A DNA stretch of 64,000 nt from Pontibacter vulgaris (GCF_022758145.1 NZ_JAJVDH010000005.1:310001-374000); one strand, 5' to 3'. Counted from the first letter of the stretch, positions 16,105-25,408 are shown. Numbers and translations: made by a program. Notes: generated by a model not told the origin, from the sequence alone.

Positions 16105-17283
16105 CTAATTCTGGCTAAGGCACTGCAGTATACCTTGCGAAAAATTAGCTACCATCTTATCCACCGTATAGTTTGCAGCTGCTTCCTGGCAGCCTTGTAC
16201 AAGTTTTTCTCTTAGCACATTATCTTTAAACACTTTGATAACGGTAGCTGCATAGCTTTCCAAATTGTTTTCCGAAATAAGCCCGTTTATGCCATGTTGC
16301 AGGTATTCTATTTCAGGGCTATGGAAAGGAAAGTCTGTCGTGATCATGGGTGTTTGCAGTGAAAAAGAGTCCAGAACGGCCAAACCTACTAAGCCCGGCA
16401 TCAGGAAAGCAGAAGCCAGTTTAAAGTACTTAACGCGCTCTAGTCCGAATTTTGGACCAAGGTAGTGTACCCAGTTCCGGGATTTTGCAGCTTCCTGTAC
16501 TAAAGCCACATCTATACCTGATCCAAGTATGATCAACTCAAAATCAGGTATCTGTTTCCGGATCAGGTCGCAGGCATCGATAAGGAAGTTTATGCGTTTT
16601 TCTTTGTAGATGCCCCCGCAGTAAATTGCCACATTAGCGGAGTTTATGTTCAGCTCTTTTTTTATAGCATCGAGCTCTGCTTTTGAAGTATCTGCATAAG
16701 CTTTGCTAAGTGCCTGGGTATCTATAGCGTTCTGTACGCAGGTTATATTTGTCTCCGGGTAGGCATTTTGCAACAAGTATTGCTTTACATTGTTTGTGTA
16801 GGCAAACCACCAGTTACATTGGTTCAGGTAAAACGATTTAAACTTATTGCCTACAGCAGCCGGGTCAGACTGGCGGTTAAAACCATGGCCCCAAAAAGCA
16901 AATTTGCGGGGTGTAAACAAACGCTGAAACGAAAGCAGGTAATTGATCAGAAGCTTATTTGCTTGTTCTGCAATTACCAGGTCAGAATGTTTAAGGTGCC
17001 CCAGGCAAGGTTGCCAGTATAGTTCCGTTGAGCCGATCCTGAAGATTTTATTCGGTACACATATACCCCAGTCAAGCTCAGCTTCATCGCCTTTTAATGC
17101 ATCGCGTTTATTCCTTTTGCCATAAATGAGATTAAGCTCTACGTTATTCTCGTAGAGCTTATCCCGTAATTTATTATAAAATTCAAGTCTGTACTTTGGT
17201 AATGCTTTTTGTATGATGGTAACCTTTTTCATTTTATGAATTCTCTCATTCCTGCAAATCACTTTTTGAGTGTTTGCACTCAT
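16105..17283 (-). CDS. Glycosyltransferase family 4 protein
   Basis: This 392-residue glycosyltransferase has a GT4 C-terminal domain: VAIYCGGIYKEKRINFLIDA (about 216-235), ELIILGSGIDVALV and the donor region LMPGLVGLAVLDSFSLQTP. The position where many GT4 proteins show an EG..LEA motif reads PGLVGLAVLDS here, so the first EX7E glutamate appears to be replaced. The start at 17283 overlaps the stop of the upstream GT61 gene by four bases (ATGA), suggesting coupled translation. An internal ATG at 17232 (MKKVTIIQKALPKYRL) looks more like a GT4 N-terminus and is an alternative start. It is the last gene of the minus-strand block. Confidence 0.82.
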   Translation of the reverse strand: MSANTQKVICRNERIHKMKKVTIIQKALPKYRLEFYNKLRDKLYENNVELNLIYGKRNKRDALKGDEAELDWGICVPNKIFRIGSTELYWQPCLGHLKHSDLVIAEQANKLLINYLLSFQRLFTPRKFAFWGHGFNRQSDPAAVGNKFKSFYLNQCNWWFAYTNNVKQYLLQNAYPETNITCVQNAIDTQALSKAYADTSKAELDAIKKELNINSANVAIYCGGIYKEKRINFLIDACDLIRKQIPDFELIILGSGIDVALVQEAAKSRNWVHYLGPKFGLERVKYFKLASAFLMPGLVGLAVLDSFSLQTPMITTDFPFHSPEIEYLQHGINGLISENNLESYAATVIKVFKDNVLREKLVQGCQEAAANYTVDKMVANFSQGILQCLSQN

Positions 17284-18521
17284 GCAACTGCTTTTACCTT
17301 GGAAGTTAATCGGTTTAAACGTGTTTTAAGCTCCTGTATGTCAACTGTTATGTTATCAGTCAATCCCTTCTTCATGTTATCAGCCTTTTTAGGGCTTTTG
17401 CAAATCAGGAATTCATAATCGAGCCCGATAGAGCGTGCAATATTATAGTATATAGGATGAACAAAGCTCTCGGAAAACACTTCTAACAACTTAGCTCCTT
17501 TTTGTGCGAAGAAAAGGTTGTTAAGTCCTGCGCCACTGGCAGATACAATTACTTCGGCATTGGCAAAAAGTGCGATTTTCTCCTCGAAAGATAGTTTGCT
17601 TAGCTCAAAAGACTCGAAGCCCATAGGTCGCAACACATCCATTACTTCGTCTTCGTTGGTAACTGTGCGTAGCCTGGAGTCGCGTCTGCTGATATAGATA
17701 TAGCGCGGATATTCTTTTTTGCTGGAAACCAGTGGCAAAATGGTATTGCGGTAGAAAAGCGGCATCCAGTCAGGTACAAGTATACTTCGCATTCCTCTTG
17801 GGTGAGAGCAAGTTATCAGGTTGTCGGTTTGCAAGTGTAGGTGGTTATAGCCTACAATTACTTTGCTGGCATCTATACCTAATAAGGCAAGCGAATCACG
17901 CTGGTAATCGAATACATAATTAGGAACCAGGAACCAGTCTACTTTATCGAACCAGCCACTTTCTTTTAATAAATGCAATCTTGAATAAGAGTCCAGAAGC
18001 CAATGGCCATAGTTATGAACGGCGCCACCACCTGCCAGCATGTTAAAAACGGTGCCTTTGTAATAAGTAGGCTTGTCAAAATAAGCTAGTTCAAATATTT
18101 TGTTTTCGTGTGGTTGCGTCAGCCTTGATATGTTGTACTGAAACGACATGTCGGCAACCAGCCTGTTATCCGGGGTTATAACTGCAACCGTATCAATGTT
18201 GTTTGTATACAGTCTGCCGTGTGGTATAGATAATACGGCATAGTTGTTTTTTACAGTCAGGGTTGATTCTTTGCCATGAGAGGGCGAATCATAGTTTGCA
18301 AAAGAAGAAAGAGCCTGGTAAAGTTCCTCCGGCACACTGAGGCTGGTAGTTAATTCAGGGTATACTTCTACATATTCAGAGCCTTTGAAGCGAGTGGAGT
18401 TAACAAACTCTCTTGACGTATAGTAAATGCCGCAAGGTTTATAAAAGTAATTTTTCTTGATGAATTTCCTGAGCGTATCAGTTAGCCGTCGTTTAGCTTT
18501 TTGTAAAAATGTCTTTTTCAT
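17280..18521 (-). CDS. Glycosyltransferase family 61 (DUF563) protein
   Basis: This 413-residue protein matches the GT61/DUF563 style. An N-terminal basic region precedes a central block GGGAVHNYGHWLLDSYSRLH (about 172-191). The C-terminal half has RYIYISRRDSRLRTVTNEDE and the nucleotide-binding-like VIVSASGAGLNNLFFAQKGA (about 341-360). Family members transfer pentoses or hexosamines onto glycans. It overlaps the downstream GT4 start by four bases and is separated from the lyase at 18798 by a terminator, so the two glycosyltransferase genes form their own transcript. The promoter should lie in 18522-18745, where I see only AT-rich sequence. Confidence 0.78.
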   Translation of the reverse strand: MKKTFLQKAKRRLTDTLRKFIKKNYFYKPCGIYYTSREFVNSTRFKGSEYVEVYPELTTSLSVPEELYQALSSFANYDSPSHGKESTLTVKNNYAVLSIPHGRLYTNNIDTVAVITPDNRLVADMSFQYNISRLTQPHENKIFELAYFDKPTYYKGTVFNMLAGGGAVHNYGHWLLDSYSRLHLLKESGWFDKVDWFLVPNYVFDYQRDSLALLGIDASKVIVGYNHLHLQTDNLITCSHPRGMRSILVPDWMPLFYRNTILPLVSSKKEYPRYIYISRRDSRLRTVTNEDEVMDVLRPMGFESFELSKLSFEEKIALFANAEVIVSASGAGLNNLFFAQKGAKLLEVFSESFVHPIYYNIARSIGLDYEFLICKSPKKADNMKKGLTDNITVDIQELKTRLNRLTSKVKAVA

Positions 18522-18745
18522 AGTTACTATGAAATTTGAGGATTAGAAGTGATAGGGTAACTGTAAGTGATTTCTGTTATACTTGCTCTCATCTTCAGAC
18601 TAGTATTTGTTACTATAGTCTCAACTATACTTACAGCAAAATCAATAAATACATTTACTATTTTTAATATATTTTGTTCCCTGCCAAGCGACACTTTTTT
18701 ATACTTTCATTAAAAAAACAATCCCTGTTCTGGTTGGCTACATAA

Positions 18746-18784
18746 AAAAGAAAAGGCCCAGCTAATTGCCGGGCCTTTTCTTTT
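18746..18784 (-). terminator. Terminator after the malectin-lyase gene
   Basis: A perfect 14-bp stem (AAAAGAAAAGGCCC with its complement) with an 11-nt loop ends, on the minus strand, in TTTTCTTTTTTATG. It sits 13 bp past the lyase stop. Confidence 0.87.
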
Positions 18785-18797
18785 AAGTAATATATAA

Positions 18798-21041
18798 TTA
18801 CTGCTTATACATTTTTACTTGTTGCTCTTTGCCGTCAGCAAATACCATCTTGAGTAAGTATGTGCCTTTTGGCAGGTTTGAGCTTGCAAGGTCAAAGTCA
18901 AATCTTCTGGCTTTGTCCGCTTTTATCTGAGCCTCTTCGTAAACCGTGCGGCCTGCTTTGTTAGTGATGCTTACTTCTTTCAAATCACTTGTGGTAGCTG
19001 GTATTTGAACCGCAATTTTAGAAGTAAACGGATTTGGGTAAACCTGAATATCTGTAACAACGTCGCCCTGAGTAGCTGCTGTTTCGGTTGAGGCAATGGA
19101 TGTAGTAGTAGTAACTACTCGTATCTCTATACCTGAAAGGTTAACGGCGCCACCTGCTGTTGTCAGGTTCAGCGTGCCATCTGACATGTCTACGCGGTAT
19201 GGACCATGTTTCTTCCACTTTCCGGCAGTACCACTTGTGAAATCAAGTACCTTTTTACCTTCCAGGCTAATGCTGAAAGCTTCTGAAGCATTATCTTCCC
19301 AAGTATAGAAGAATACATCGTACTGGCCTTTTGGCATCGAAGCTACATTTACTTTCAGAGCACCATTACGCTCCCAGATTGATGAACGTATCATGGTAGA
19401 ACGAGCTGCATCAGTTGACGGATTTAATGCGACAGTCTGATTTTCGAATGAACGGCCAGAATATGTAACGTTAGCTGCAGCTTTGCTTTCGAATGCTATA
19501 CCATCAATCGTTTGCGCAGTACCGTTAAAGTTAATAGCACGGTACAGTTTGCTTGAGGTAGTCGTTGTTGGCGCAGTGGTAGTAGTGGTAGTAGTTGTGG
19601 TGGTAGGCGCAGTTGTTGTTGTTGTTGTTGTTGGTGCAGTGGTAGTAGTTGTAGTAGCTATAGTACCAGAAGTAATTCCGCTATAAGGATTTACTTTGCC
19701 TTCCATCTGACCAAACATGAACAATACACCTGGGTATGCTGCACCTGCACCTGACCATGGGTGGTTTGCACCTTGAGAAGCCGGGCTTGAAGGATACTGA
19801 CGAGTACCACCGTTTCTGCGGGTATAAGCACCTGTTAGGTATGAGCTTTTATAGTAAACGTTAGGTTGTGAGAACCAAACATCATTTACTGCCTGCCATG
19901 TACCATTTACGCCATCAATTAGCAAGCTAGAGCTGGTAGTTGAAGAAGTAGAGGCATAACGCTTATAAGTACCATCCATGTGTTTAGCAATGTTTTCAAG
20001 AACTAAACGAATGTTCTTCTGGCCACCAGCTGAAGTATAAGCGCCTTTAGAAGTTGTAAAGTTCATCAGTTCTGTATCGCCAGTTCTTGCTAATGCATCA
20101 GCTACTTCTGCTGCATCTGTTGCTACAGTAGTAGCATAGTTCCAGCCTTTATCGGCAAATGAGCTTTCCCAACGCTCGAAATCACTGATTGTGCCATCCG
20201 GGAATACACCGAACATTAGCCACTCACGCACATAAGCTTTTGCGCTGCTTATAAGAGTCGTGTTTTTGGTAAGAACACCTGCAAGGCCATAAAAGCGCAT
20301 GATAGTGCTGCGGCGGTTGTTATAGTACTTATGAATACTATAAACCTTATAACCATTGTAGTGAGTAACATCGCTGGATGTTTGGCTTGTGTTTTTAAGA
20401 GTATAGTCGCCGGCAGCCTTATTAACATAAAGCTTTGCCAGGTCAGCATCCTGGTTCCGCTGGAAGAAAAGACCAGCATTACGGATCCAGGCCTCAACCT
20501 TATCGCGCTCAGCAGTTGTCATTGTACTTTTCACATAATCGTATGTAAACGCTACACGTAATGCCCATTCAGCAATAATAAAGCCTGGGTTTACGTCATG
20601 CAATACATTATCGCACCATCGTGAACGATTTGAAAAGTCTGTTCCTGATTTAGAAACCTGGTTCAACAAGGCTTTCTTAGCAGCATCAGCATACTTTGTA
20701 TTCTGTGTTATAAGATAAGCAAAAGCTGCATCACGCATAAGTATACCTTGCTTATGCGGTTCCGTTTTTGCCCACTGTTGCACACATCCGGATCCATCAG
20801 GTCCGTTCCATACATCTGTAGAAGGAAGGCTTAATGCCTGATTTGCGTTGGAAAGAATTCGGTTCCAATCACCTGGCGAGTTTGTGCCGGCATCGCCTGC
20901 ACTTTTATAAGGACCAGAATTGGCGCGTTGACGCCAAATGGTAAGTTCCTCAGCAGTGTAATGAAGTCCTAAGCGCGTTTGGGCACTTAAGTTTAAAATG
21001 GTAACTAAAAAGAAACCTAGGGCTAAAAGTGAATTTCTCAT
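18798..21041 (-). CDS. T9SS-type alginate-lyase-like protein with Thr-rich linker and malectin domain
   Basis: This 747-residue secreted protein has a signal peptide (MRNSLLALGFFLVTILNLSAQ), an alginate-lyase-like alpha-helical domain (about 25-455; LHYTAEELTIWRQRA, HDVNPGFIIAEW, NNRRSTIMRFYG), a Thr/Pro linker (about 460-495), a malectin-like domain (about 497-640) and a type A sorting domain (VYPNPFTSKIAVQIP to the end). It should be exported by T9SS and cleave a uronate-containing polymer outside the cell. Where classical PL5 lyases have Asn-Asn-His, this one shows NNRRS, so activity may differ. The linker is encoded by a trinucleotide repeat. Its malectin domain is nearly the same as that of the esterase at 7536. 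It is a paralogue of the gene at 21727-23268. Confidence 0.78.
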   Translation of the reverse strand: MRNSLLALGFFLVTILNLSAQTRLGLHYTAEELTIWRQRANSGPYKSAGDAGTNSPGDWNRILSNANQALSLPSTDVWNGPDGSGCVQQWAKTEPHKQGILMRDAAFAYLITQNTKYADAAKKALLNQVSKSGTDFSNRSRWCDNVLHDVNPGFIIAEWALRVAFTYDYVKSTMTTAERDKVEAWIRNAGLFFQRNQDADLAKLYVNKAAGDYTLKNTSQTSSDVTHYNGYKVYSIHKYYNNRRSTIMRFYGLAGVLTKNTTLISSAKAYVREWLMFGVFPDGTISDFERWESSFADKGWNYATTVATDAAEVADALARTGDTELMNFTTSKGAYTSAGGQKNIRLVLENIAKHMDGTYKRYASTSSTTSSSLLIDGVNGTWQAVNDVWFSQPNVYYKSSYLTGAYTRRNGGTRQYPSSPASQGANHPWSGAGAAYPGVLFMFGQMEGKVNPYSGITSGTIATTTTTTAPTTTTTTTAPTTTTTTTTTTAPTTTTSSKLYRAINFNGTAQTIDGIAFESKAAANVTYSGRSFENQTVALNPSTDAARSTMIRSSIWERNGALKVNVASMPKGQYDVFFYTWEDNASEAFSISLEGKKVLDFTSGTAGKWKKHGPYRVDMSDGTLNLTTAGGAVNLSGIEIRVVTTTTSIASTETAATQGDVVTDIQVYPNPFTSKIAVQIPATTSDLKEVSITNKAGRTVYEEAQIKADKARRFDFDLASSNLPKGTYLLKMVFADGKEQQVKMYKQ
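19557..19662 (-). repeat. Trinucleotide repeat encoding a Thr-rich linker
   Basis: A run of ACN codons, seen as GTT/GTA/GGT triplets on the plus strand, encodes blocks of T6-T10 separated by Ala-Pro. It links the lyase and malectin domains. Such repeats can change length by slippage in steps of whole codons without breaking the frame. Confidence 0.9.
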
Positions 21042-21726
21042 AAACGTTATATTTTGTTTATGTTAAAAATTGATTTCGATTCAAAAATATGTGAAAAAAA
21101 TGGATGGACAATAAAATTTTCTCAATTTCTTTGAAAATTACTACAACTTATTTAAATTGTGTTCGTAGGTATTTGACTTTTTAGAGAGGGATGTAGTGAT
21201 CCTGTATCTTTTAGTTGTTCTATTGATGGAGTTATTGGAATGGAGATAATGGATATTTTTTGTTGTTTAAGCGTCTGTTAATCAACGTCTTGCGATTAAT
21301 ATAATTGATGATAGGTAAATAGCGTTATAGGTTTAGTTTTATTAGTCAGGGTAGGTGGTGGAGAGGTTATAACAACAGGCGAATTGAATAAATTAAATAT
21401 ATGCTATTATTTATATTTACAAAGTTTATAGTTGCTTTGTGAATTTGGCTGGTGCTTATGTAAATGATTGTGCTGTTAAAGTTATACTTATTGATGTATT
21501 TTGTGATTAATTGTTATTGTGGAAAAATGCAATTAATTATGAAGTGTGCCAGTTCTGGTATGGCAAAGAGTATGTATTTTGGGCATGTTTAACTTACATA
21601 AACCCTCTTGTGTAAGAGGCAACGGGTTTGAAGCTAAATTATTGAATACCAAGCCAAAAAAAATAAACCCGGAGTTATACTTGACTGATACTCTCAAAAT
21701 CAAGTTTCAAATAGAAGGGCAATTAT
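21042..21726. other. Long AT-rich intergenic region between the two lyase genes
   Basis: This 685-bp region is the longest gap in the window and very AT-rich. It should carry the promoter of the malectin-lyase gene. A 72-codon frame at 21546-21764 (plus) has no recognisable motif and runs antisense into the lyase gene, so I do not call it. No RNA gene or insertion sequence was recognised. Confidence 0.6.
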
Positions 21727-23268
21727 TTACTTTAAGAGTTGAGAAGTCTGGAGAGAGTGGATAGTTTGGCGGGATAGTGGGTAGGGCCATACTTGTTTTT
21801 CCATTTGACCGAACATGAACAAAACACCAGGATAGACTGATCCGGCTCCAGACCATGGGTGGTTGGCACCCTGAGAAGCTGGTTTCCGGGGATATTCACT
21901 CAGCTTTTTATGTTTTCTTGTATAAAGGTTAGTAAGTGCAACGTCTTCATAGAACAGGTTTATCTGAGCAAACCAAGTATCATTAACAGCCTCCCATGTG
22001 CCGTTTTTACCATCAATCAATTTACTGTTATCCCCAACTACGGCTGCAGAATCAGTGGCATACCGCTTAAAGGTGCCATTAACGTGGCTAATCAAATTGT
22101 TAAGAACCAGCTTTATACTTTTATTTTCTCCTTCCGAGCCCAATACACCTCCAGCTGTAGTATACTGTAATAGCGCAGCATCTCCTGTTCTTGCGAGAGC
22201 ATCAGCAATTTCGGCCACATCACTTAAAACAGTAACCGCATAATTCCAGCCTTTATCCGGGAATTCAGGTGTCCAACGATTAAAATCGGCTATAGTACCA
22301 TCAGGGAATACCCCGAACATCAGCCATTCGCGCACATATTTCTTTGCACTATTTATTAAAACAGGATCTTGTAACAATACTCCGGTCAAACCATAGAACC
22401 GCACAATTGAACTACGGCGGTTGTTATACCATGTATGAATGCTGTATACTTTATAGCCCCCGTAATGAGTTGTAGTAGTCGATTTGTTGTTTAAAGCTCG
22501 GGCATAATTACTCAACTTATAATTCTCATGCTCTCTGTTTATATAAAGCTTGGTTAAATCAGAGTCTATATCGTGCTGAAAGTATAGAGCGGCATTGTGT
22601 AACCAGGTTTCTGTTTGCTCCCGCTCAGATTCGGACATGTACGCTTTAATATAATCGTAGGTGAACAAAACTCTCGTAAGCCATTCTGCTACTATGAAAC
22701 CCGGGTTAACATCATGAAGAATATTGGGGCACCAACGCAAACTATCTGAAAAGTTAGTAGCAGGCAGTTTTATTTGCTGCAAAAGTGCGTGTTTAGCAGC
22801 ATTTGCAAACTTAGGGTCTTGTGTGATCAGGTAAACAAAAGCAGCATCACGCATTAACATCCCTTCTTGCTGGGGCTCTTCTTTTGCATGCTGTTGCACA
22901 CAATCATCGCCCTCTGGGCCAGCCCACACATCAGATTCAGGATTATTCAAAAGCAGTTCTGCATTTGTATAGATTCGTTTCCAATCGCCGGGAGAGTTAA
23001 TGCCAGCATCGCCGGGACTTTTATAAGGCCCGGTTTTAGCGCGTTTGCGCCAGATAGTTAATTCTTCCGGAGAGTAATGCAGGCCATAACCCTTTAACAT
23101 GGCCGGAACAGGAATGTGTTTTTTACCTTGAGCTGATGTAGTAGTCTGTTCTGGTATTGCCTTTGGCTTCTTCTCAAGCGTAGTAATATTATTTTGTGAA
23201 CTACTGCACATACCGGCAAAAGTCAGAATCAGAAGTGTAAAAATATGGCGGTGGAGATAAAGCAGCAT
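21727..23268 (-). CDS. Alginate-lyase-like protein, possible lipoprotein
   Basis: This 513-residue protein is a paralogue of the catalytic part of the gene at 18798. It shares LHYSPEELTIWRKRA, SPGDWKRIYTNAE, HDVNPGFIVAEW and YNNRRSSIVRFYGL, but lacks the linker, malectin and sorting domains. The N-terminus is a signal sequence ending FAGMCSSSQ; the Cys followed by serines suggests a lipoprotein, though the preceding Met is unusual for a lipobox. It would then act in the periplasm or at the outer membrane, trimming or clearing polymer during export. It starts one base after the GT4 stop, so it is translated from the main polysaccharide operon, unlike its secreted paralogue. It also has NNRR in place of the PL5 NNH motif. 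Confidence 0.75.
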   Translation of the reverse strand: MLLYLHRHIFTLLILTFAGMCSSSQNNITTLEKKPKAIPEQTTTSAQGKKHIPVPAMLKGYGLHYSPEELTIWRKRAKTGPYKSPGDAGINSPGDWKRIYTNAELLLNNPESDVWAGPEGDDCVQQHAKEEPQQEGMLMRDAAFVYLITQDPKFANAAKHALLQQIKLPATNFSDSLRWCPNILHDVNPGFIVAEWLTRVLFTYDYIKAYMSESEREQTETWLHNAALYFQHDIDSDLTKLYINREHENYKLSNYARALNNKSTTTTHYGGYKVYSIHTWYNNRRSSIVRFYGLTGVLLQDPVLINSAKKYVREWLMFGVFPDGTIADFNRWTPEFPDKGWNYAVTVLSDVAEIADALARTGDAALLQYTTAGGVLGSEGENKSIKLVLNNLISHVNGTFKRYATDSAAVVGDNSKLIDGKNGTWEAVNDTWFAQINLFYEDVALTNLYTRKHKKLSEYPRKPASQGANHPWSGAGSVYPGVLFMFGQMEKQVWPYPLSRQTIHSLQTSQLLK

Positions 23269-23269
23269 A

Positions 23270-24535
23270 TTATACTTTCCTGATTAAACAATCGGGCGTG
23301 ATGGTCTTTGATTGGGGAAGTATTGCCTGGTTATCTAACTTGCTGTATAACAGTTTTACCTTTTCAGACCATACTTGCCCGGAAGCAAATTTGTAACCAC
23401 TGCGGCCCAACTTATTTCTGAGATCGTGTTGGTGATATAGTCTTTCTATTGCCTTGGATATAAGTGATACTGTTAACTCAGGCTTGTTAACTGGTATCTT
23501 AATGCCTGCACCATCTGGTACCAGGTTTCTTGCTCCATGCAAATCCAGGGTTATGACAGGTAAGCCAAATGCCATGGCTTCTAATAGCTGTGCGGCAGAA
23601 GAATCGCGGAGGCTACAGAATAAGAAGATGTCATGTGTTAAGTAGGCCTCTTTCATTTTATCCCACGGTACATGCCCCTGCCAATGTACTTTTCCTTGCA
23701 GGTTATACTTTTTGATCCAGCCTGGTATGTATTTACGCATTGGGCCATCACCCAAAATGGTAAGCGTAAAATCTATAGCCGAATCTACTTTTGAAAGTGC
23801 ATCTAACACCAACGATAATCCTTTGCGTGCCAGCAGCCTACCGGCCCAAAGAATTTTCAGCGTTTTGCCAGCAGGTCTTTCGGGGTAATTCAGAGGTATA
23901 AATTCAGATGGGAGGTTTGTATCTAAGAACAGGGTAGGAGCTGCCGCGCCAAGCTGTTTTGCTAAAGTTAGTGTATCAGAGTTGGTAACAAGTACTTCCT
24001 GTGCCAGCTCCAGTGTCTGCTTAACATTGGGATTAAATCTGGTGAGAAGTTTACTGGTATAATTTCTCTGCAACTCTAAGAACCAGCCGTTATGGAAATA
24101 CTGCTTATAGGCAGTGGGTGCCATCTGGCCTCCTCCTACAGGGCCGAATATTAAAGGCAGATTAAGGCGCCATAAAGGTGTAGCTAACTGTAAACTACCC
24201 CATGTAACATGGTGCACCAGATCAAAATCAATTATTCTGCATAATTTCTTGGCGCGTTTCAAAGCAAGCCTTTGCCAGATCAGGTAGTATAAGTATAAGC
24301 CCGGTTGAGTTTTATATAAAAGCCTGACCAGCGGGGAGGTGCTGATATACTCAAAATGAATGTTCTTCAGCCCTAAGCTGGCTACCTCTTTTTCTATACT
24401 TTTTTTACCATTAATGCATGTTAGGCACCATACTTCATGCCCAAGCATGGCCACATTAATGGCCCAGTTCCAGCCATTGCCTGGCTCAGAGCCACGATTG
24501 GGTTCGCATGCATAGGCTGAAATAAGTACTTTCAT
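23270..24535 (-). CDS. Glycosyltransferase family 4 protein
   Basis: This 421-residue GT-B enzyme begins MKVLISAYACEPNRGSEPGNG, where the GSEPGNGWNW block is typical of a GT4 subgroup. The C-terminal domain shows KILWAGRLLARKGLSLVLDAL (about 230-250) and DSSAAQLLEAMAFGLPVITLD, with the second glutamate of the EX7E motif. It is expected to add a sugar to the lipid-linked repeat unit on the cytoplasmic side. It lies 23 bp after the GT2 gene and one base before the lyase-like gene, within the minus-strand operon. Donor sugar is unknown. Confidence 0.88.
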   Translation of the reverse strand: MKVLISAYACEPNRGSEPGNGWNWAINVAMLGHEVWCLTCINGKKSIEKEVASLGLKNIHFEYISTSPLVRLLYKTQPGLYLYYLIWQRLALKRAKKLCRIIDFDLVHHVTWGSLQLATPLWRLNLPLIFGPVGGGQMAPTAYKQYFHNGWFLELQRNYTSKLLTRFNPNVKQTLELAQEVLVTNSDTLTLAKQLGAAAPTLFLDTNLPSEFIPLNYPERPAGKTLKILWAGRLLARKGLSLVLDALSKVDSAIDFTLTILGDGPMRKYIPGWIKKYNLQGKVHWQGHVPWDKMKEAYLTHDIFLFCSLRDSSAAQLLEAMAFGLPVITLDLHGARNLVPDGAGIKIPVNKPELTVSLISKAIERLYHQHDLRNKLGRSGYKFASGQVWSEKVKLLYSKLDNQAILPQSKTITPDCLIRKV

Positions 24536-24558
24536 GAAGAATCAGGCACCTGAATGTT

Positions 24559-25407
24559 CTATTTTAAAAGGTAACCAAAAATGCGCTTGGCATATCCCTG
24601 AAGTAGATACGAAGGAACATAATGCGGAGGACAATGTCTGAAAGTATACTTTGTGAAGTTAACCAGATTGCCTCCTCCTTTTATGCCAAATAGATGCTGG
24701 TAGTAATTGTTTATGGTTTTTTTACGGCGGTTGTTACGATCTCCGCTTTCTTCAGGATAAGTATAAAGTATAGCATCGTAGTTGCAGTAAACCGGAAAGC
24801 CTTTTCTGTCTGCTCTTTGTGTAAAGTCGTAATCCGCGTAATAATGCGGAAACTCAATCTCATCGAACAAACCTACTTTTGCAAATACAGCTGCTGGTAT
24901 CAGGAGCCCTCTGCCCGGGAAATGTGTTACCCGATGCAAGCCCTGGCGCTGCTCCTGTGGTAATACATCAAGTAAACTTGTCATACTACACTTTTGCCAG
25001 TTTATAAGAGCACCACCATAACATGGCTGCTGGTTTTTTGCATCAAAAGCGAAAGCACCTAGCAGAGCATTGGGTGTAGTGGCAGCATGTTTTCTCAGAT
25101 TTTCAATAAATTGCTCATGCGCCAGTACATCGTTGTTCAGCGTAAGCACATAGTCTGCGCCCTCAGTTAAAGCTTTGCGGATACCCAGGTTTACAGATGC
25201 TGTCCACCATAAATTACCGCTTCCGGTAATTACATCCACCTCCGGAAATTCTTCAGCAAGCATATTGGCCGTGCCATCTGTAGAGCCATCATCTATAATA
25301 ATGGTCTTGAAGTATGTATCGGTTTGCTTGCGCAGCGAAAGCAGGCAGGCTTTAGTATACTCTTTACGATTGAAAACAGGTATAACGATGTAAATAGATT
25401 TTTCCAT
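24559..25407 (-). CDS. Glycosyltransferase family 2 protein (rhamnosyltransferase-like)
   Basis: This 282-residue GT-A enzyme has the GT2 start YIVIPVFNRKEYTKACLLSL, the nucleotide-binding TIIIDDGSTDGTANML (about 36-51) and the metal-binding region YVLTLNNDVLAHEQF in place of a DxD. GNLWWTASVNLGIRKAL and FPGRGLLIPAAVFAKVGLFDE resemble rhamnosyltransferase-type GT2 proteins. It has no transmembrane segment. Its stop lies 23 bp before the following GT4, and its start one base after the Wzy-like gene stop, so it is in the same operon. Sugar specificity is inferred only from family style. Confidence 0.85.
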   Translation of the reverse strand: MEKSIYIVIPVFNRKEYTKACLLSLRKQTDTYFKTIIIDDGSTDGTANMLAEEFPEVDVITGSGNLWWTASVNLGIRKALTEGADYVLTLNNDVLAHEQFIENLRKHAATTPNALLGAFAFDAKNQQPCYGGALINWQKCSMTSLLDVLPQEQRQGLHRVTHFPGRGLLIPAAVFAKVGLFDEIEFPHYYADYDFTQRADRKGFPVYCNYDAILYTYPEESGDRNNRRKKTINNYYQHLFGIKGGGNLVNFTKYTFRHCPPHYVPSYLLQGYAKRIFGYLLK

Positions 25408-25408
25408 A

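Noticed and set aside
19483-19686. Valine-rich frame on the plus strand
   Set aside because: It is the reverse reading of the Thr-codon repeat in the lyase gene.
21546-21764. 72-codon frame on the plus strand between the lyase genes
   Set aside because: It has no recognisable motif, runs antisense into the lyase gene and lies in AT-rich sequence.
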